64,000 nt of DNA from Gp13-AA77 sp035946575 (GTDB lineage Bacteria > Acidobacteriota > Terriglobia > UBA7540): the NCBI GenBank assembly GCA_035946575.1, contig DASYZG010000080.1, forward strand, positions 62,001 through 126,000. The letters run 5' to 3'. The position numbers were made by a program, and so were the translations under genes. The notes beneath the pieces were generated by a model. That model was not told the origin of the DNA, did no database searches, and was given only the letters and a program-made list of their open reading frames with translations. Shown here piece by piece: positions 43,637-52,186 of this stretch. Position 1 is the first letter of the stretch; each line of letters opens with the position of its first letter.

Positions 43637-45214
43637 ATGATTCTGCGGCGGTCTTATTCCTGTGCCGGAGGCCCGGCTGGCCTTCTGGTGCTGTTGCTGA
43701 TAGCGCCTCCGGCTTTCGGCCAGACTTCGCAGCCCCCAAAGACGTCCGGGGCTGACCCGGCCGCCTCCGGTCTCGGCGAGTTGCAGGAGCAGATCCGGGC
43801 TTTGAGTTCCGACGTGCGCGCGATGAAGGCGGAAGTCGACGACGCGCGTGCCGAGACTGCCCAACTGCGGCTGGAGCTGCAGAACGCCAGCGCGCAATTG
43901 CAGACCCTCAAGGGTCAGCTGGCTCAGACCCAAGCCCAGCCCGCGGCGGCTTCGGCTGCAGAAGCTCCGGCAGCGGCCGCTTCCGTGGACAACCGGGTTT
44001 CGAAGGTCGAAGAGGACCAGCAGCTTCTGCATTCTGAAGTCAATACGCTGGCGCAAACCAAAATCGAGAGCGGATCCAAGTACCGCGTCAGGCTTTCAGG
44101 CGTGGCCCTCTTTACGGCTTTCAGCACCCGCGGCAATCTGAACAACTACGATTTGCCGACCAGCGCCGCGCCTCCGATCGCTGGTGAAACGAACTCAGTG
44201 TTGGGGGCTACCGTGAGGCAGTCTATTCTGGGACTCGATGTTTATGGCCCGGACGTCTTCGGCGCCGCCACCCGTGCGGACATCCGCGCCGACTTCTTTG
44301 GCGGATTCCCGGGCTCGCCGGAGGGCGTGACCACGGGAATCATGCGCTTGCGCACGGCCGGAGTGCATCTTGACTGGCAGGGCACCTCCCTGGTTGTGGG
44401 CCAATACGATCCCATCATCTCGCCGCTCTCCCCGACCTCGCTCGTTTCGACGGGCTACCCGGCCCTGTCCTCGGCAGGGAATCTTTGGGTGTGGACCCCG
44501 GAGGCCTATATCGAGCACCGATTCGCCTTGACTGATCGCTCGAAGTTGATCGTTGAGGGCGGTATCATGGATTCGCTGTCCGGGCAGCCGCCCACGACCT
44601 CACCCTACCGCGATGCGCAGCCCGGTGAGCAATCGGGCCAGCCCGCATACGCAGGGCACGTGGCTTGGTCGAACGGCTCGCAAGGCGCACAAATCGGTTT
44701 CGGCGGCTACTACGCTCTGCAGAACTGGGGTTGGGGTCAGAAGGTGAATTCCTACGCCATGACCGCCGACGGGAACGCGCCGCTCGGCCACTGGTTCGCG
44801 CTAAGCGCCGAGTTCTACCATGGCCGGGCGCTCGGCGGGCTGGGCGCTGCTGACGGGCAGAGCGTAGCTGCCACGGGCTACATCGGCCAACCCGGCACGC
44901 TGGTTCGCGGTCTCAATTCTACGGGCGGATGGGCGCAGTTGAAGTTCATGGCGACGCCGCGGCTGGAATTCAACGGCGCCTTTGGTGAGGACTTCTCAGT
45001 TCCGCCGGGCTTGGGGTACGCGGCGAGGGTAACGCCCTACGTTCCCGGATACGCGCCTCTGGGGAGGAACGAGAGCGCGTTCTTCAATACGATTTATCAT
45101 CTGCGGTCGAACCTGTTGCTTTCGACTGAGTACCGCCGCCTGCGAACGTCGGAGACGCAGCCCGGCGTTTTTTCGGGGAACGTCGTGAGCCTGGGCGCAT
45201 CGGCGCTGTTCTAG
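43637..45214 (+). CDS. Outer-membrane porin-like protein with coiled-coil N-terminus
   Basis: 525-residue exported protein. The signal peptide (LLVLLLIAPPAFGQ) precedes a heptad-rich coiled coil at residues 45-105 (LQEQIRALSSDVRAMKAEVD and ETAQLRLELQNASAQLQTLK). A short linker (KVEEDQQLLHSEVNTL) leads into a beta-barrel region whose strands alternate aromatic and polar residues, ending in LGASALF with the C-terminal Phe typical of barrels. The coiled coil before a barrel recalls SlpA/S-layer-type or P/O porins; the substrate is unknown. It is followed 17 bases later by the cupredoxin gene. Confidence 0.78.
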   Translation: MILRRSYSCAGGPAGLLVLLLIAPPAFGQTSQPPKTSGADPAASGLGELQEQIRALSSDVRAMKAEVDDARAETAQLRLELQNASAQLQTLKGQLAQTQAQPAAASAAEAPAAAASVDNRVSKVEEDQQLLHSEVNTLAQTKIESGSKYRVRLSGVALFTAFSTRGNLNNYDLPTSAAPPIAGETNSVLGATVRQSILGLDVYGPDVFGAATRADIRADFFGGFPGSPEGVTTGIMRLRTAGVHLDWQGTSLVVGQYDPIISPLSPTSLVSTGYPALSSAGNLWVWTPEAYIEHRFALTDRSKLIVEGGIMDSLSGQPPTTSPYRDAQPGEQSGQPAYAGHVAWSNGSQGAQIGFGGYYALQNWGWGQKVNSYAMTADGNAPLGHWFALSAEFYHGRALGGLGAADGQSVAATGYIGQPGTLVRGLNSTGGWAQLKFMATPRLEFNGAFGEDFSVPPGLGYAARVTPYVPGYAPLGRNESAFFNTIYHLRSNLLLSTEYRRLRTSETQPGVFSGNVVSLGASALF

Positions 45215-45231
45215 GATTGGAGCGCAAGCAC

Positions 45232-45957
45232 ATGATCTCAATGGCTGCCCGACGCGCCGGGCCGGTCGCGGCAATTCTGCTGGTGATCGCCGGCGCGGCT
45301 TGGGCGCAGGGACTGACAGTTCGAGGCCGCGTCAGCCTGGTGAGCGCCCGCAGCGGCAAGCCAACGGCCGACAACTCGCAGGCCGTCGTCTGGCTGAATC
45401 CTCTCGACGATCCCCGGGTCTCGTGGAAGCCTGGCGACGCCGGCCCGTTCCGGCTGGTACAGAAGAATAAGCGGTTCATCCCTCATATCCTCGTTGTACC
45501 GGTGGGCGCCGTGGTTGAATTCCCCAATGACGATCCTTTCTTTCACAACGTCTTCTCGCTCTTTAACGGCAAACGCTTTGATCTTGGCCTCTACGAGGCC
45601 GGTACGACCCGGACCGTCACCTTCAACAGCCCGGGAGTGAGCTATATTTTCTGCAACATTCATCCCGAGATGAGCGCCGTCGTGATGGCAACGCAGAGCC
45701 CATATTATGCTCTTTCGAATGCCGCTGGCAGTTTTACAATCACGAATATTCCTGCGGGCTGGTACCAATTGAACGTCTGGCACGAGCGCTGCCTGCCCGA
45801 GACCCTCAAGGCGGCGACGCGTGACGTGGTAGTTTCAAGCTCGGCGTCGACTCTGGGTGAAATCCGGCTGCCGGAGTCAGGCAATCTGCTGGCGAATCAC
45901 AAAAATAAGTATGGCCAGCGCTACGAGCCAGTTCCGGCATCGACGCTTGGATACTGA
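45232..45957 (+). CDS. Exported cupredoxin-like protein
   Basis: 241-residue periplasmic or exported protein with a signal peptide ending AGAAWAQ. The cupredoxin signature is a His in DDPFFHNVFS and a later CNIHPEM (Cys-x2-His-x2-Met), which would give a type-1-like copper site. The spacing to Met is shorter than in plastocyanin (Cys-x2-His-x4-Met). A carboxypeptidase-regulatory-like segment (SNAAGSFTITNIPAGWYQLNV, residues 160-190) follows. The start is ATG 45232 with GGAG upstream; the TTG at 45217 is an alternative. It is encoded with the porin. Confidence 0.8.
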   Translation: MISMAARRAGPVAAILLVIAGAAWAQGLTVRGRVSLVSARSGKPTADNSQAVVWLNPLDDPRVSWKPGDAGPFRLVQKNKRFIPHILVVPVGAVVEFPNDDPFFHNVFSLFNGKRFDLGLYEAGTTRTVTFNSPGVSYIFCNIHPEMSAVVMATQSPYYALSNAAGSFTITNIPAGWYQLNVWHERCLPETLKAATRDVVVSSSASTLGEIRLPESGNLLANHKNKYGQRYEPVPASTLGY

Positions 45958-46162
45958 TCGAACCGCGGGCGGGCTTGCAAAGACAAAAGAGGAATGGGAT
46001 CTTTGTCGTAGGTTCTGGCGCTCTCCGGCAGAATTTAGGGGGTCCTAACGATCCGGCCCTCTGGCTATGGGCTGCAGACCGGCGTTTCGAAAAGGCCCGA
46101 CTTTCGACTCTTGGATTTCGACTTCTTGTTTGGTTCCGGCTGCGCCCGGGTTAGGAGGAATT

Positions 46163-48259
46163 GTGTTCAACTCCCGATCTTGGAAACGACTCGTTCTGAC
46201 GGTATCGCTGGCGAGTTTGCTGGGAGCTGCGGGTGTGAGCTTCCGTCCGCTTGGCGCGGACGAGGGAATGTGGACCTTCGATAACCCTCCCATAAAGCTG
46301 CTGCAGCAGCGCTATGGCTTCACGCCCACCCAGGAATGGCTGGACCACGTGCGCCTGGCGAGCATCCGGTTCAACGACGGCGGTTCGGGTTCCTTCATCA
46401 GCCCCCGTGGCCTGGCGCTGACGAATCATCACGTGGCGCTTGGGCAGTTGCAGAAGGTATCGACGCCGCAAAAGGACTACGTCAAGGACGGCTTCCTCGC
46501 CCATTCGGAGGCCGAGGAGATGAAGTGTCCGGACCTCGAGTTGAACGTCCTCGAGTCGATGGAGAACGTCACGGCGCGGGTTCTGGGCGCCGTCAAGCCG
46601 GGCATGAGCGATAAGGATGCTCTCGATGCGCGCAAGGCGGAGATGGCCAGGATCGAAAAGCAGAGCCAGGACGCAACAGGCTTCCGGTCCGATGTGATCC
46701 CGCTGTATCAGGGTGGCGAATACTGGCTCTACCGCTACAAGAAGTACACCGATGTCCGCCTGGTCTTCGCGCCCGAGCAGCAGACCGCCTTCTTCGGCGG
46801 CGATCCCGACAACTTCACCTACCCGCGCTACGACATCGATATGGCGCTGTTCCGCGCCTACGAGAACGGCAAGCCCGCCGATACACCGCAGTACCTGAAA
46901 TGGAACAGCAAGGGTCCGGCCGATGGCGACCTGGTGTTCGTGTCCGGCAATCCCGGCTCGACTTCCCGCCTCGACACCGTAGCCCAGCTCGACTTTGCTC
47001 GCGACTACGGGTTACCCGTCATCCTGCAGATCCTCAATCAACGGCTGGCCGTGCTGCAGAAGTACTCGGCTCGCGGCCCCGAGCAGGCGCGCCAGGCGCT
47101 GAACATGATCTTCGGGCTTCAGAATTCCATCAAGGCTTTGACGGGCGAGTACAACGGCCTGCGCGACAAGTCTCTGATGGCCAAGAAGGAAAAGGAAGAG
47201 GCCGACTTCCGGGCGCGCGTGGACGCGAATCCCGAATGGCGGCAGGCTTACGGCTCAGCGTGGACCGAGATCGAGGCAGCCGAGAAAAAGTTCGAGTCCC
47301 GAAACAAGCAGGCTCGCTTTCGCGGCGTGGGCGGGTCGCGGATGTGGAACAATGCGCTGACGATCGTTCAGTACGTGGCGGAGGTCCAGAAGCCCGACGG
47401 GGAACGGCTCGACGGCTTCCACGATTCGGAGCTGGACTCGCTCAAATTCCGGCTGCTCTCGCCGGCGCCCGTCTATCCCGAAATGGAAGAAGTGCTGATT
47501 GCCGACAGCCTGGCGCGTTCGGCGCGCGAGCTTGGTCCGGATGACCCCTTCGTCAAGGCGGCGCTCGGCGGACGTTCTGCCGAAGAGGCGGCCCATGAGC
47601 TGGTAGCCGGCACCAAGATCGGCGATCCCGCTTTCCGCAAGTCGCTGCTCGCCGGCGGACCTGCCGCCGTGGCCGCGTCCACGGACGCGATGGTAGTCGT
47701 GGCGCGGAACGTGGATCCCTCCGCGCGTGAAATCCGCAAATGGGTCGAAGACAACGTGGAGAGCGTGGAAACCAAGGCTGGCGAGCAGATCGGCAAGGCG
47801 CGCTTCGCGGTCTACGGGAAGTCGACCTACCCCGATGCCACGTTTACGCTGCGACTCTCCTACGGGACCGTCAGGGGCTACCCCATGAACGGTACCGAAG
47901 CGCCCCCAATGACTACGCTCTATGGCCTCTATGATCGTTCCTTGAGCTTCAGCCAGAAGCCGCCGTTTGACCTTGCGCCGATTTATTGGCAGCGCAAGGA
48001 TCAGCTGGACCTCTCCACGCCTGTGAACTTCGTCACCACCAACGACATCATCGGTGGCAACTCCGGTTCGCCGGTCATCAATCGCGAAGGTGAGATTGTC
48101 GGCCTGATCTTCGACGGCAATATTGAAAGCCTGGTGGGAGATTTTGTCTACGACGAAAGCAGCAACCGGGCGGTCGCCGTCGATACTGCGGTTATGACCG
48201 AGGTGATGCGCAAGCTGTACGATGCCGGTAGTCTCGTGGACCAACTCGAGGGGCGCTAA
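46163..48259 (+). CDS. S46-family dipeptidyl-peptidase (DPP7/DPP11-like)
   Basis: 698-residue exported serine peptidase. A signal peptide is followed by ADEGMWTFDNPP and the trypsin-like fold. The catalytic His is in ALTNHHVALGQ, the Asp in YPRYDIDMALFRAYENG, and the Ser in GGNSGSPVINREG. Family S46 removes N-terminal dipeptides from peptides and occurs in the periplasm or outer membrane of many Acidobacteriota and Bacteroidota. The GTG start at 46163 was chosen because AGGAGG (46153-46158) lies four bases before it. P1 preference (hydrophobic or acidic) cannot be predicted with confidence. Confidence 0.92.
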   Translation: MFNSRSWKRLVLTVSLASLLGAAGVSFRPLGADEGMWTFDNPPIKLLQQRYGFTPTQEWLDHVRLASIRFNDGGSGSFISPRGLALTNHHVALGQLQKVSTPQKDYVKDGFLAHSEAEEMKCPDLELNVLESMENVTARVLGAVKPGMSDKDALDARKAEMARIEKQSQDATGFRSDVIPLYQGGEYWLYRYKKYTDVRLVFAPEQQTAFFGGDPDNFTYPRYDIDMALFRAYENGKPADTPQYLKWNSKGPADGDLVFVSGNPGSTSRLDTVAQLDFARDYGLPVILQILNQRLAVLQKYSARGPEQARQALNMIFGLQNSIKALTGEYNGLRDKSLMAKKEKEEADFRARVDANPEWRQAYGSAWTEIEAAEKKFESRNKQARFRGVGGSRMWNNALTIVQYVAEVQKPDGERLDGFHDSELDSLKFRLLSPAPVYPEMEEVLIADSLARSARELGPDDPFVKAALGGRSAEEAAHELVAGTKIGDPAFRKSLLAGGPAAVAASTDAMVVVARNVDPSAREIRKWVEDNVESVETKAGEQIGKARFAVYGKSTYPDATFTLRLSYGTVRGYPMNGTEAPPMTTLYGLYDRSLSFSQKPPFDLAPIYWQRKDQLDLSTPVNFVTTNDIIGGNSGSPVINREGEIVGLIFDGNIESLVGDFVYDESSNRAVAVDTAVMTEVMRKLYDAGSLVDQLEGR

Positions 48260-48493
48260 TCGCAGCGTGAAGTCAGGAGTTGACGAACTACTGAGAAGTA
48301 CAAACAAATTAGCACGATTCCCAGCAGACCGCGGTCCAAAGTAACGCTCTTGATGCCGCGCACAACGTAGCAATACCCAACCTCATACTTGCGAGCCCGG
48401 CGGGCACCGGATACGTTATACGTTCTCGCGCCGCACACGACAGGTTTTCGCTGCAAGGGCTCAAGTGTGTCCGGCCTTGGAGGGGTATCCGCC

Positions 48494-50533
48494 ATGATGG
48501 TTTATCGAAACGCTTATTCGCGGCTTGCTGCCGCTCTGGCTCTTATGATGGCGTCGGCTCTGACGGCCCTGGCCGGCGAATTCGCCACGGCCGTGAATTA
48601 CGGAACAGGCACCACACCTATCGCTGTCGCCGTGGCAGATTTCAATGGCAATGGAAAGCCCGATCTGGCGGTAACCGACTTCGGAAACGGCAAGGTCAGC
48701 ATCCTGCTGGGCAATGGAGACGGAACGTTCCAGACAGCGGTGAGCTACGGTGCGGGCTCACGTCCGATTTCCGTAGCAATTGGTGACTTCAATGGCGACG
48801 GCATTCTGGATCTCGCGATCGCCAACAACGTGAGCAGCGGGACGGTCAGCATTCTGCTGGGCAACGGCGACGGCACTTTCAAGCAGGGCGGCGCGTATTC
48901 CGCAGCTTCGTCCCCCCGCTCGGTCGCGGCCGGTGATTTCAATGGTGACGGCAAGCTCGACCTGGCCGTGGCCAATCAGACCTCGAATAATGTCAGTATT
49001 CTGATCGGCAACGGCGATGGAACTTTCCAGGCGCCGGTGAACTATAAGGCCGGAACGGCTCCGGTGTTCGTGGCCGCGGCGGCGCTCGAGAGCAATGGAC
49101 CCCTCGATCTCGTGGTGGCCGACGCTTCCGGCGGCAGTCAAAGCACGGTCAGCGTGCTCCTGGGTAAAGGGGACGGCACATTCCAGACGGCGGTGAGTTA
49201 TAGCACCGGATCGCGGCCCGAAGCCGTAGCCGTGGCCGACTTCAACGGCGACGGCATTCCGGATCTGGCGGCGGCCGACTACGATGCCAACCAGGTGAGC
49301 GTGCTGCTGGGGACCGGCAACGGAGTTTTTGGCACCGCCGTCAACTACTCCGTCGGTACCGAGCCCGTCGGCATCGCCGCCGCCGATTTCAATGGGGACG
49401 GCAAGGCCGATCTGGTGACGGCAAACTTCGGCAAAAAGAACGTCAGTGTGCTGCTGGGTAACGGTGACGGTACCTTCCAGAGCGCCGTGACCTATAGCGC
49501 CGGGTCGGGTCCACGGGCCGTCGCCGCGATCGACGTGAACGGCGACAACGCGCCCGATCTCGAGGTGCCCAACGACCTCGGCAACAACCTCAGCATTTTG
49601 CTGAACACTGGCGGTACTCTCGTAAACACCACCAGTTCCCCCAACCCGTCCAATCCCGGCCAGACCGTTACTTTCACCACCACCGTCACTGCCAGCCAGA
49701 CCGGATCGCCGACTCCCACCGGAAGCGTCACTTGGACCGACAATGGAGCCAACGTCCTTGGCACCGTGACGCTCAGCTCCGGTAAAGCGAGCCTGAAGGT
49801 CTCCACCCTGACCTCTGGCACGCACACCATCACCACCGCGTACTCCGGGGACACCACCTATAATCCGAACAGTGCTCCGCCGTTGACGCAGACGGTGACT
49901 GGCAACGGTTCCGGTGTGACGTTGACCCCCTCCAGCTTGAACTTCGGTACGCAAACCGTGGGGACAACCAGTTCAGCCCAGGTCGCGACCCTGACCAATG
50001 GCGCCTCCACGACCTTGACGATTACGAGCATCGCCACCAGCACAAATTTTGTGGAGTCGAACGACTGTGGCGGAGGACTTCTGGCCGGAGGAAGCTGCAC
50101 CATCAGCGTTTCCTTCAAGCCGGCAAAGTCGGGCCCGTTGACCGGTACGCTCACCGTGACCGACAGCGCCTCCGGGAGTCCTCAAACTTCCAGCCTTTCG
50201 GGTACGGGCACCTTCGTCAGTTTATCGCCCTCCAGCCTCGCTTTCGGAAGCCAGAAGGTGAACACCACCAGCCCGCCGCAGAACATAACGTTGAGCAACA
50301 AGTCCACAAGCTCTTCTCTCAAAATCAACGGAATCAGCATCGCTGGAACCGATCCCACCGATTTTGCGGAAACCAACAACTGTGGGACGAGTCTTGCGGC
50401 CGGCGGTTCGTGCTCCATCATGGTGACCTTCACTCCCACGAAGACGGGCGCGCGCAGCGCCACGGTCTCCGTGGCCGACAATGGCGCCGGCTCGCCGCAG
50501 ACGGCTTCCTTGTCGGGTACGGGAACGAACTAG
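48494..50533 (+). CDS. Exported seven-bladed FG-GAP propeller with Ig-like and choice-of-anchor D domains
   Basis: 679-residue exoprotein. A signal peptide (MMVYRNAYSRLAAALALMMA, then ending ALAGEF) is followed by seven FG-GAP/VCBS repeats with DFNGDGxxDL calcium-loop motifs at about 35-372. One of them (ALESNGPLDLVV, repeat 4) has lost the canonical loop. Next come an Ig-like Big_3-type domain (PNPSNPGQTVTFTTTVTASQ; about 375-465) and two choice-of-anchor D/ASPM-SPD-2-Hydin-like domains (SSLNFGTQTVGTTSS and SSLAFGSQKVNTTSP; about 475-675). This architecture suggests a secreted adhesin or carbohydrate-binding protein. The DNA of the repeats is itself repetitive. Confidence 0.85.
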   Translation: MMVYRNAYSRLAAALALMMASALTALAGEFATAVNYGTGTTPIAVAVADFNGNGKPDLAVTDFGNGKVSILLGNGDGTFQTAVSYGAGSRPISVAIGDFNGDGILDLAIANNVSSGTVSILLGNGDGTFKQGGAYSAASSPRSVAAGDFNGDGKLDLAVANQTSNNVSILIGNGDGTFQAPVNYKAGTAPVFVAAAALESNGPLDLVVADASGGSQSTVSVLLGKGDGTFQTAVSYSTGSRPEAVAVADFNGDGIPDLAAADYDANQVSVLLGTGNGVFGTAVNYSVGTEPVGIAAADFNGDGKADLVTANFGKKNVSVLLGNGDGTFQSAVTYSAGSGPRAVAAIDVNGDNAPDLEVPNDLGNNLSILLNTGGTLVNTTSSPNPSNPGQTVTFTTTVTASQTGSPTPTGSVTWTDNGANVLGTVTLSSGKASLKVSTLTSGTHTITTAYSGDTTYNPNSAPPLTQTVTGNGSGVTLTPSSLNFGTQTVGTTSSAQVATLTNGASTTLTITSIATSTNFVESNDCGGGLLAGGSCTISVSFKPAKSGPLTGTLTVTDSASGSPQTSSLSGTGTFVSLSPSSLAFGSQKVNTTSPPQNITLSNKSTSSSLKINGISIAGTDPTDFAETNNCGTSLAAGGSCSIMVTFTPTKTGARSATVSVADNGAGSPQTASLSGTGTN

Positions 50534-50622
50534 ATCGGGCTGGGAGCGCGGGCATCCTTGCCGGCTTCCGGCTTCTGGCGTTAGCCCGTGGATGATGCGG
50601 GCCAGATGTCCGCGTCCTCAGC

Positions 50623-51735
50623 TCACAGGCTCCGGCGGAAGAGCGCGGTAGCGGCAGCCATGGACAGCACCGTGAAGACCAGCAGGTAAGCCAGGTCTCC
50701 GTAGACCGCGCTCAGGCCGGTGTTCTTCAGCAACAGACATTTGAAAGCGTGGACGGCGTAGCTGAAGGGATCGACGGTGGAGATCGCACGCATCCATGCC
50801 GGAAATGCCTGGACCGGGTATACGGCGCCGCTGGGGAAGAAGAGCAGCGTGTTGAGGACGCCGAAGACCGCGCGAGGTATCAGCGGATCGCTCACGCGCA
50901 CCATGATGAGAAACATCATGCTGACCAGGGCCAGTGCCGTTATCACGATCATCACCGCCATGCGCATCATGCGCAGCGGATCGAACGGCTGAGGGATACC
51001 GGCGATGACCGATCCCAAGGTCATCAATACCCCTCCCGACAGGACCGCTTTGATCGTGCCCGAGAGATTAAATCCCAGAATCAGCTCGAGCTTGCTGATG
51101 GGCGTCACCAGATAGCCTTCGTGCAGGCCGCGGGCCTTGTCGTCGATGAAGATGATCCCGCCGCCGATCATCACCATCACGAAAATCGAAAGCACGATTG
51201 ATCCCGGAAGCAGGTACTGGATGTACGGGACGTAGGGGTAGACCTCGACCACGGAAAGCGCGGCTTCGGTCGACTCGTGCGGCTGGGGCAGCTTTTCGTC
51301 ATAAGCGGCCACCATGCCGTTGAACAGACCTTCGAGGGTGGAGGAGACGAACTGGTCGGTATTGTCCTCCACCAGCGCCACCTGCGGCGCCTTCTGCTCC
51401 AGAACGTCGCGCGAGAAATTGGGCGGAATGTTGAGCACGCCGTTCAGCCGCCCGTTGCGGAGATCGCGGAGCGCGCTGCCCTGATCGTCGTAGTTGATGG
51501 CGGTGACGGTCTCGGCGTTCACGTTGACAGCGCTGAGCATCTCGCGGAACTTTAGCGCCGTCACCTGATGATCCTGGTCGACCACGCCGAGTTTCAGGTG
51601 CTTGATCTTGCCGCCGAAGGCGTACCCCAGCACCACAAGCTGGACGAGGGGAAAGACCATCGACACGATGATCAGCACCGGGCTGCGCCGGAACCGCCGG
51701 AGATCGCGTTCGATGAGTGCCCAGACGCGGTTCAT
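50623..51735 (-). CDS. ABC-2-type transporter permease
   Basis: 370-residue inner-membrane protein with an N-terminal helix (SPVLIIVSMVFPLVQLVVLGYAFGG), a large extracytoplasmic loop (residues 45-175) and five C-terminal helices from YLLPGSIVLSIFVMVMIGGG to YLLVFTVLSMAAATALFRR. This is the YhhJ/YbhS-like ABC-2 topology used for efflux. It is the last gene of the HlyD-ATPase-permease operon on this strand, but it is separated from the ATPase gene by 451 bases that hold the IR-bounded cassette at 51747-52179. Its start is ATG 51735, 12 bases from the cassette edge. Confidence 0.88.
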   Translation of the reverse strand: MNRVWALIERDLRRFRRSPVLIIVSMVFPLVQLVVLGYAFGGKIKHLKLGVVDQDHQVTALKFREMLSAVNVNAETVTAINYDDQGSALRDLRNGRLNGVLNIPPNFSRDVLEQKAPQVALVEDNTDQFVSSTLEGLFNGMVAAYDEKLPQPHESTEAALSVVEVYPYVPYIQYLLPGSIVLSIFVMVMIGGGIIFIDDKARGLHEGYLVTPISKLELILGFNLSGTIKAVLSGGVLMTLGSVIAGIPQPFDPLRMMRMAVMIVITALALVSMMFLIMVRVSDPLIPRAVFGVLNTLLFFPSGAVYPVQAFPAWMRAISTVDPFSYAVHAFKCLLLKNTGLSAVYGDLAYLLVFTVLSMAAATALFRRSL

Positions 51736-51746
51736 AGCAGGGACTG

Positions 51747-52179
51747 GGGGTCAGGGGTCAGGGGCCGGGAATCAGCGAGAAGCGGAGCCCCGCGCTCTCA
51801 ATGCGTTTATCAGGCCGTTCAGCATCCTGCCCAGTTCTCTCGTCTCACTACTCAATGCAGAAAGTGGCTCGGGACCTAAGTACCCGAGATTGTGAGAAAT
51901 AATCAAGTGAGTCTCCAGCTCCATGAGTGATCCTCGCGCCATCAGCAGGAACTGGATGTACTCTCTCGTCGATCCGCGTCCCCACCCCTCGGCAATGTTG
52001 GCCGGAATCGACGCAGCTGATCTCCGGATCTGCGAGATTAAGCCGAACTTCTCGTCAGAAGGGAAACGCCCGGTTGCTCGATAGAGTTGCGTCGCCAGGG
52101 TCACCGATCTCTGCCACACCGTCAGATCCCGTAGCTGTTGACGGTTTTGCCCATTCCCTAGCCCCTGACCCCTGACCCC
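51747..52179. mobile_element. Candidate inverted-repeat-bounded four-helix-bundle cassette
   Basis: A 433-bp unit bounded by GGGGTCAGGGGTCAGGGGC...GGGAAT (51747-51772) and its inverse ATTCCC..GCCCCTGACCCCTG...CCCC (52153-52179). The inverted arms share about 24 of 27 bases. The inner edges coincide with the stop and the ancestral start codon of a single small gene, so the repeats bracket the gene exactly. It occupies almost the whole gap between an ABC ATPase gene (stop 52187) and its permease gene (start 51735). No transposase is encoded and no target-site duplication is obvious. Whether it moves is inference. Confidence 0.55.
51772..52154 (-). pseudogene. Four-helix-bundle (23S-IVP/Avd-like) protein gene with one-base deletion near the start
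   Basis: From GTG 52119 the frame encodes 115 residues of the four-helix-bundle family of 23S rRNA intervening-sequence proteins (LTVWQRSVTLATQLYRATGRF, SAASIPANIAEGWGRGSTRE). Family members normally start M..KTV.SYRDLTVWQR. Here ATG 52154 reads MGKTVNSYGI and then stops; adding one C after the eighth codon gives MGKTVNSYRDLTVWQRSV without interruption. I therefore infer a single-base deletion near 52131. Translation could restart at GTG 52119, or the gene could be dead. Related proteins form pentameric bundles; their function outside DGRs is unknown. Confidence 0.75.
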
Positions 52180-52186
52180 TAAACAA

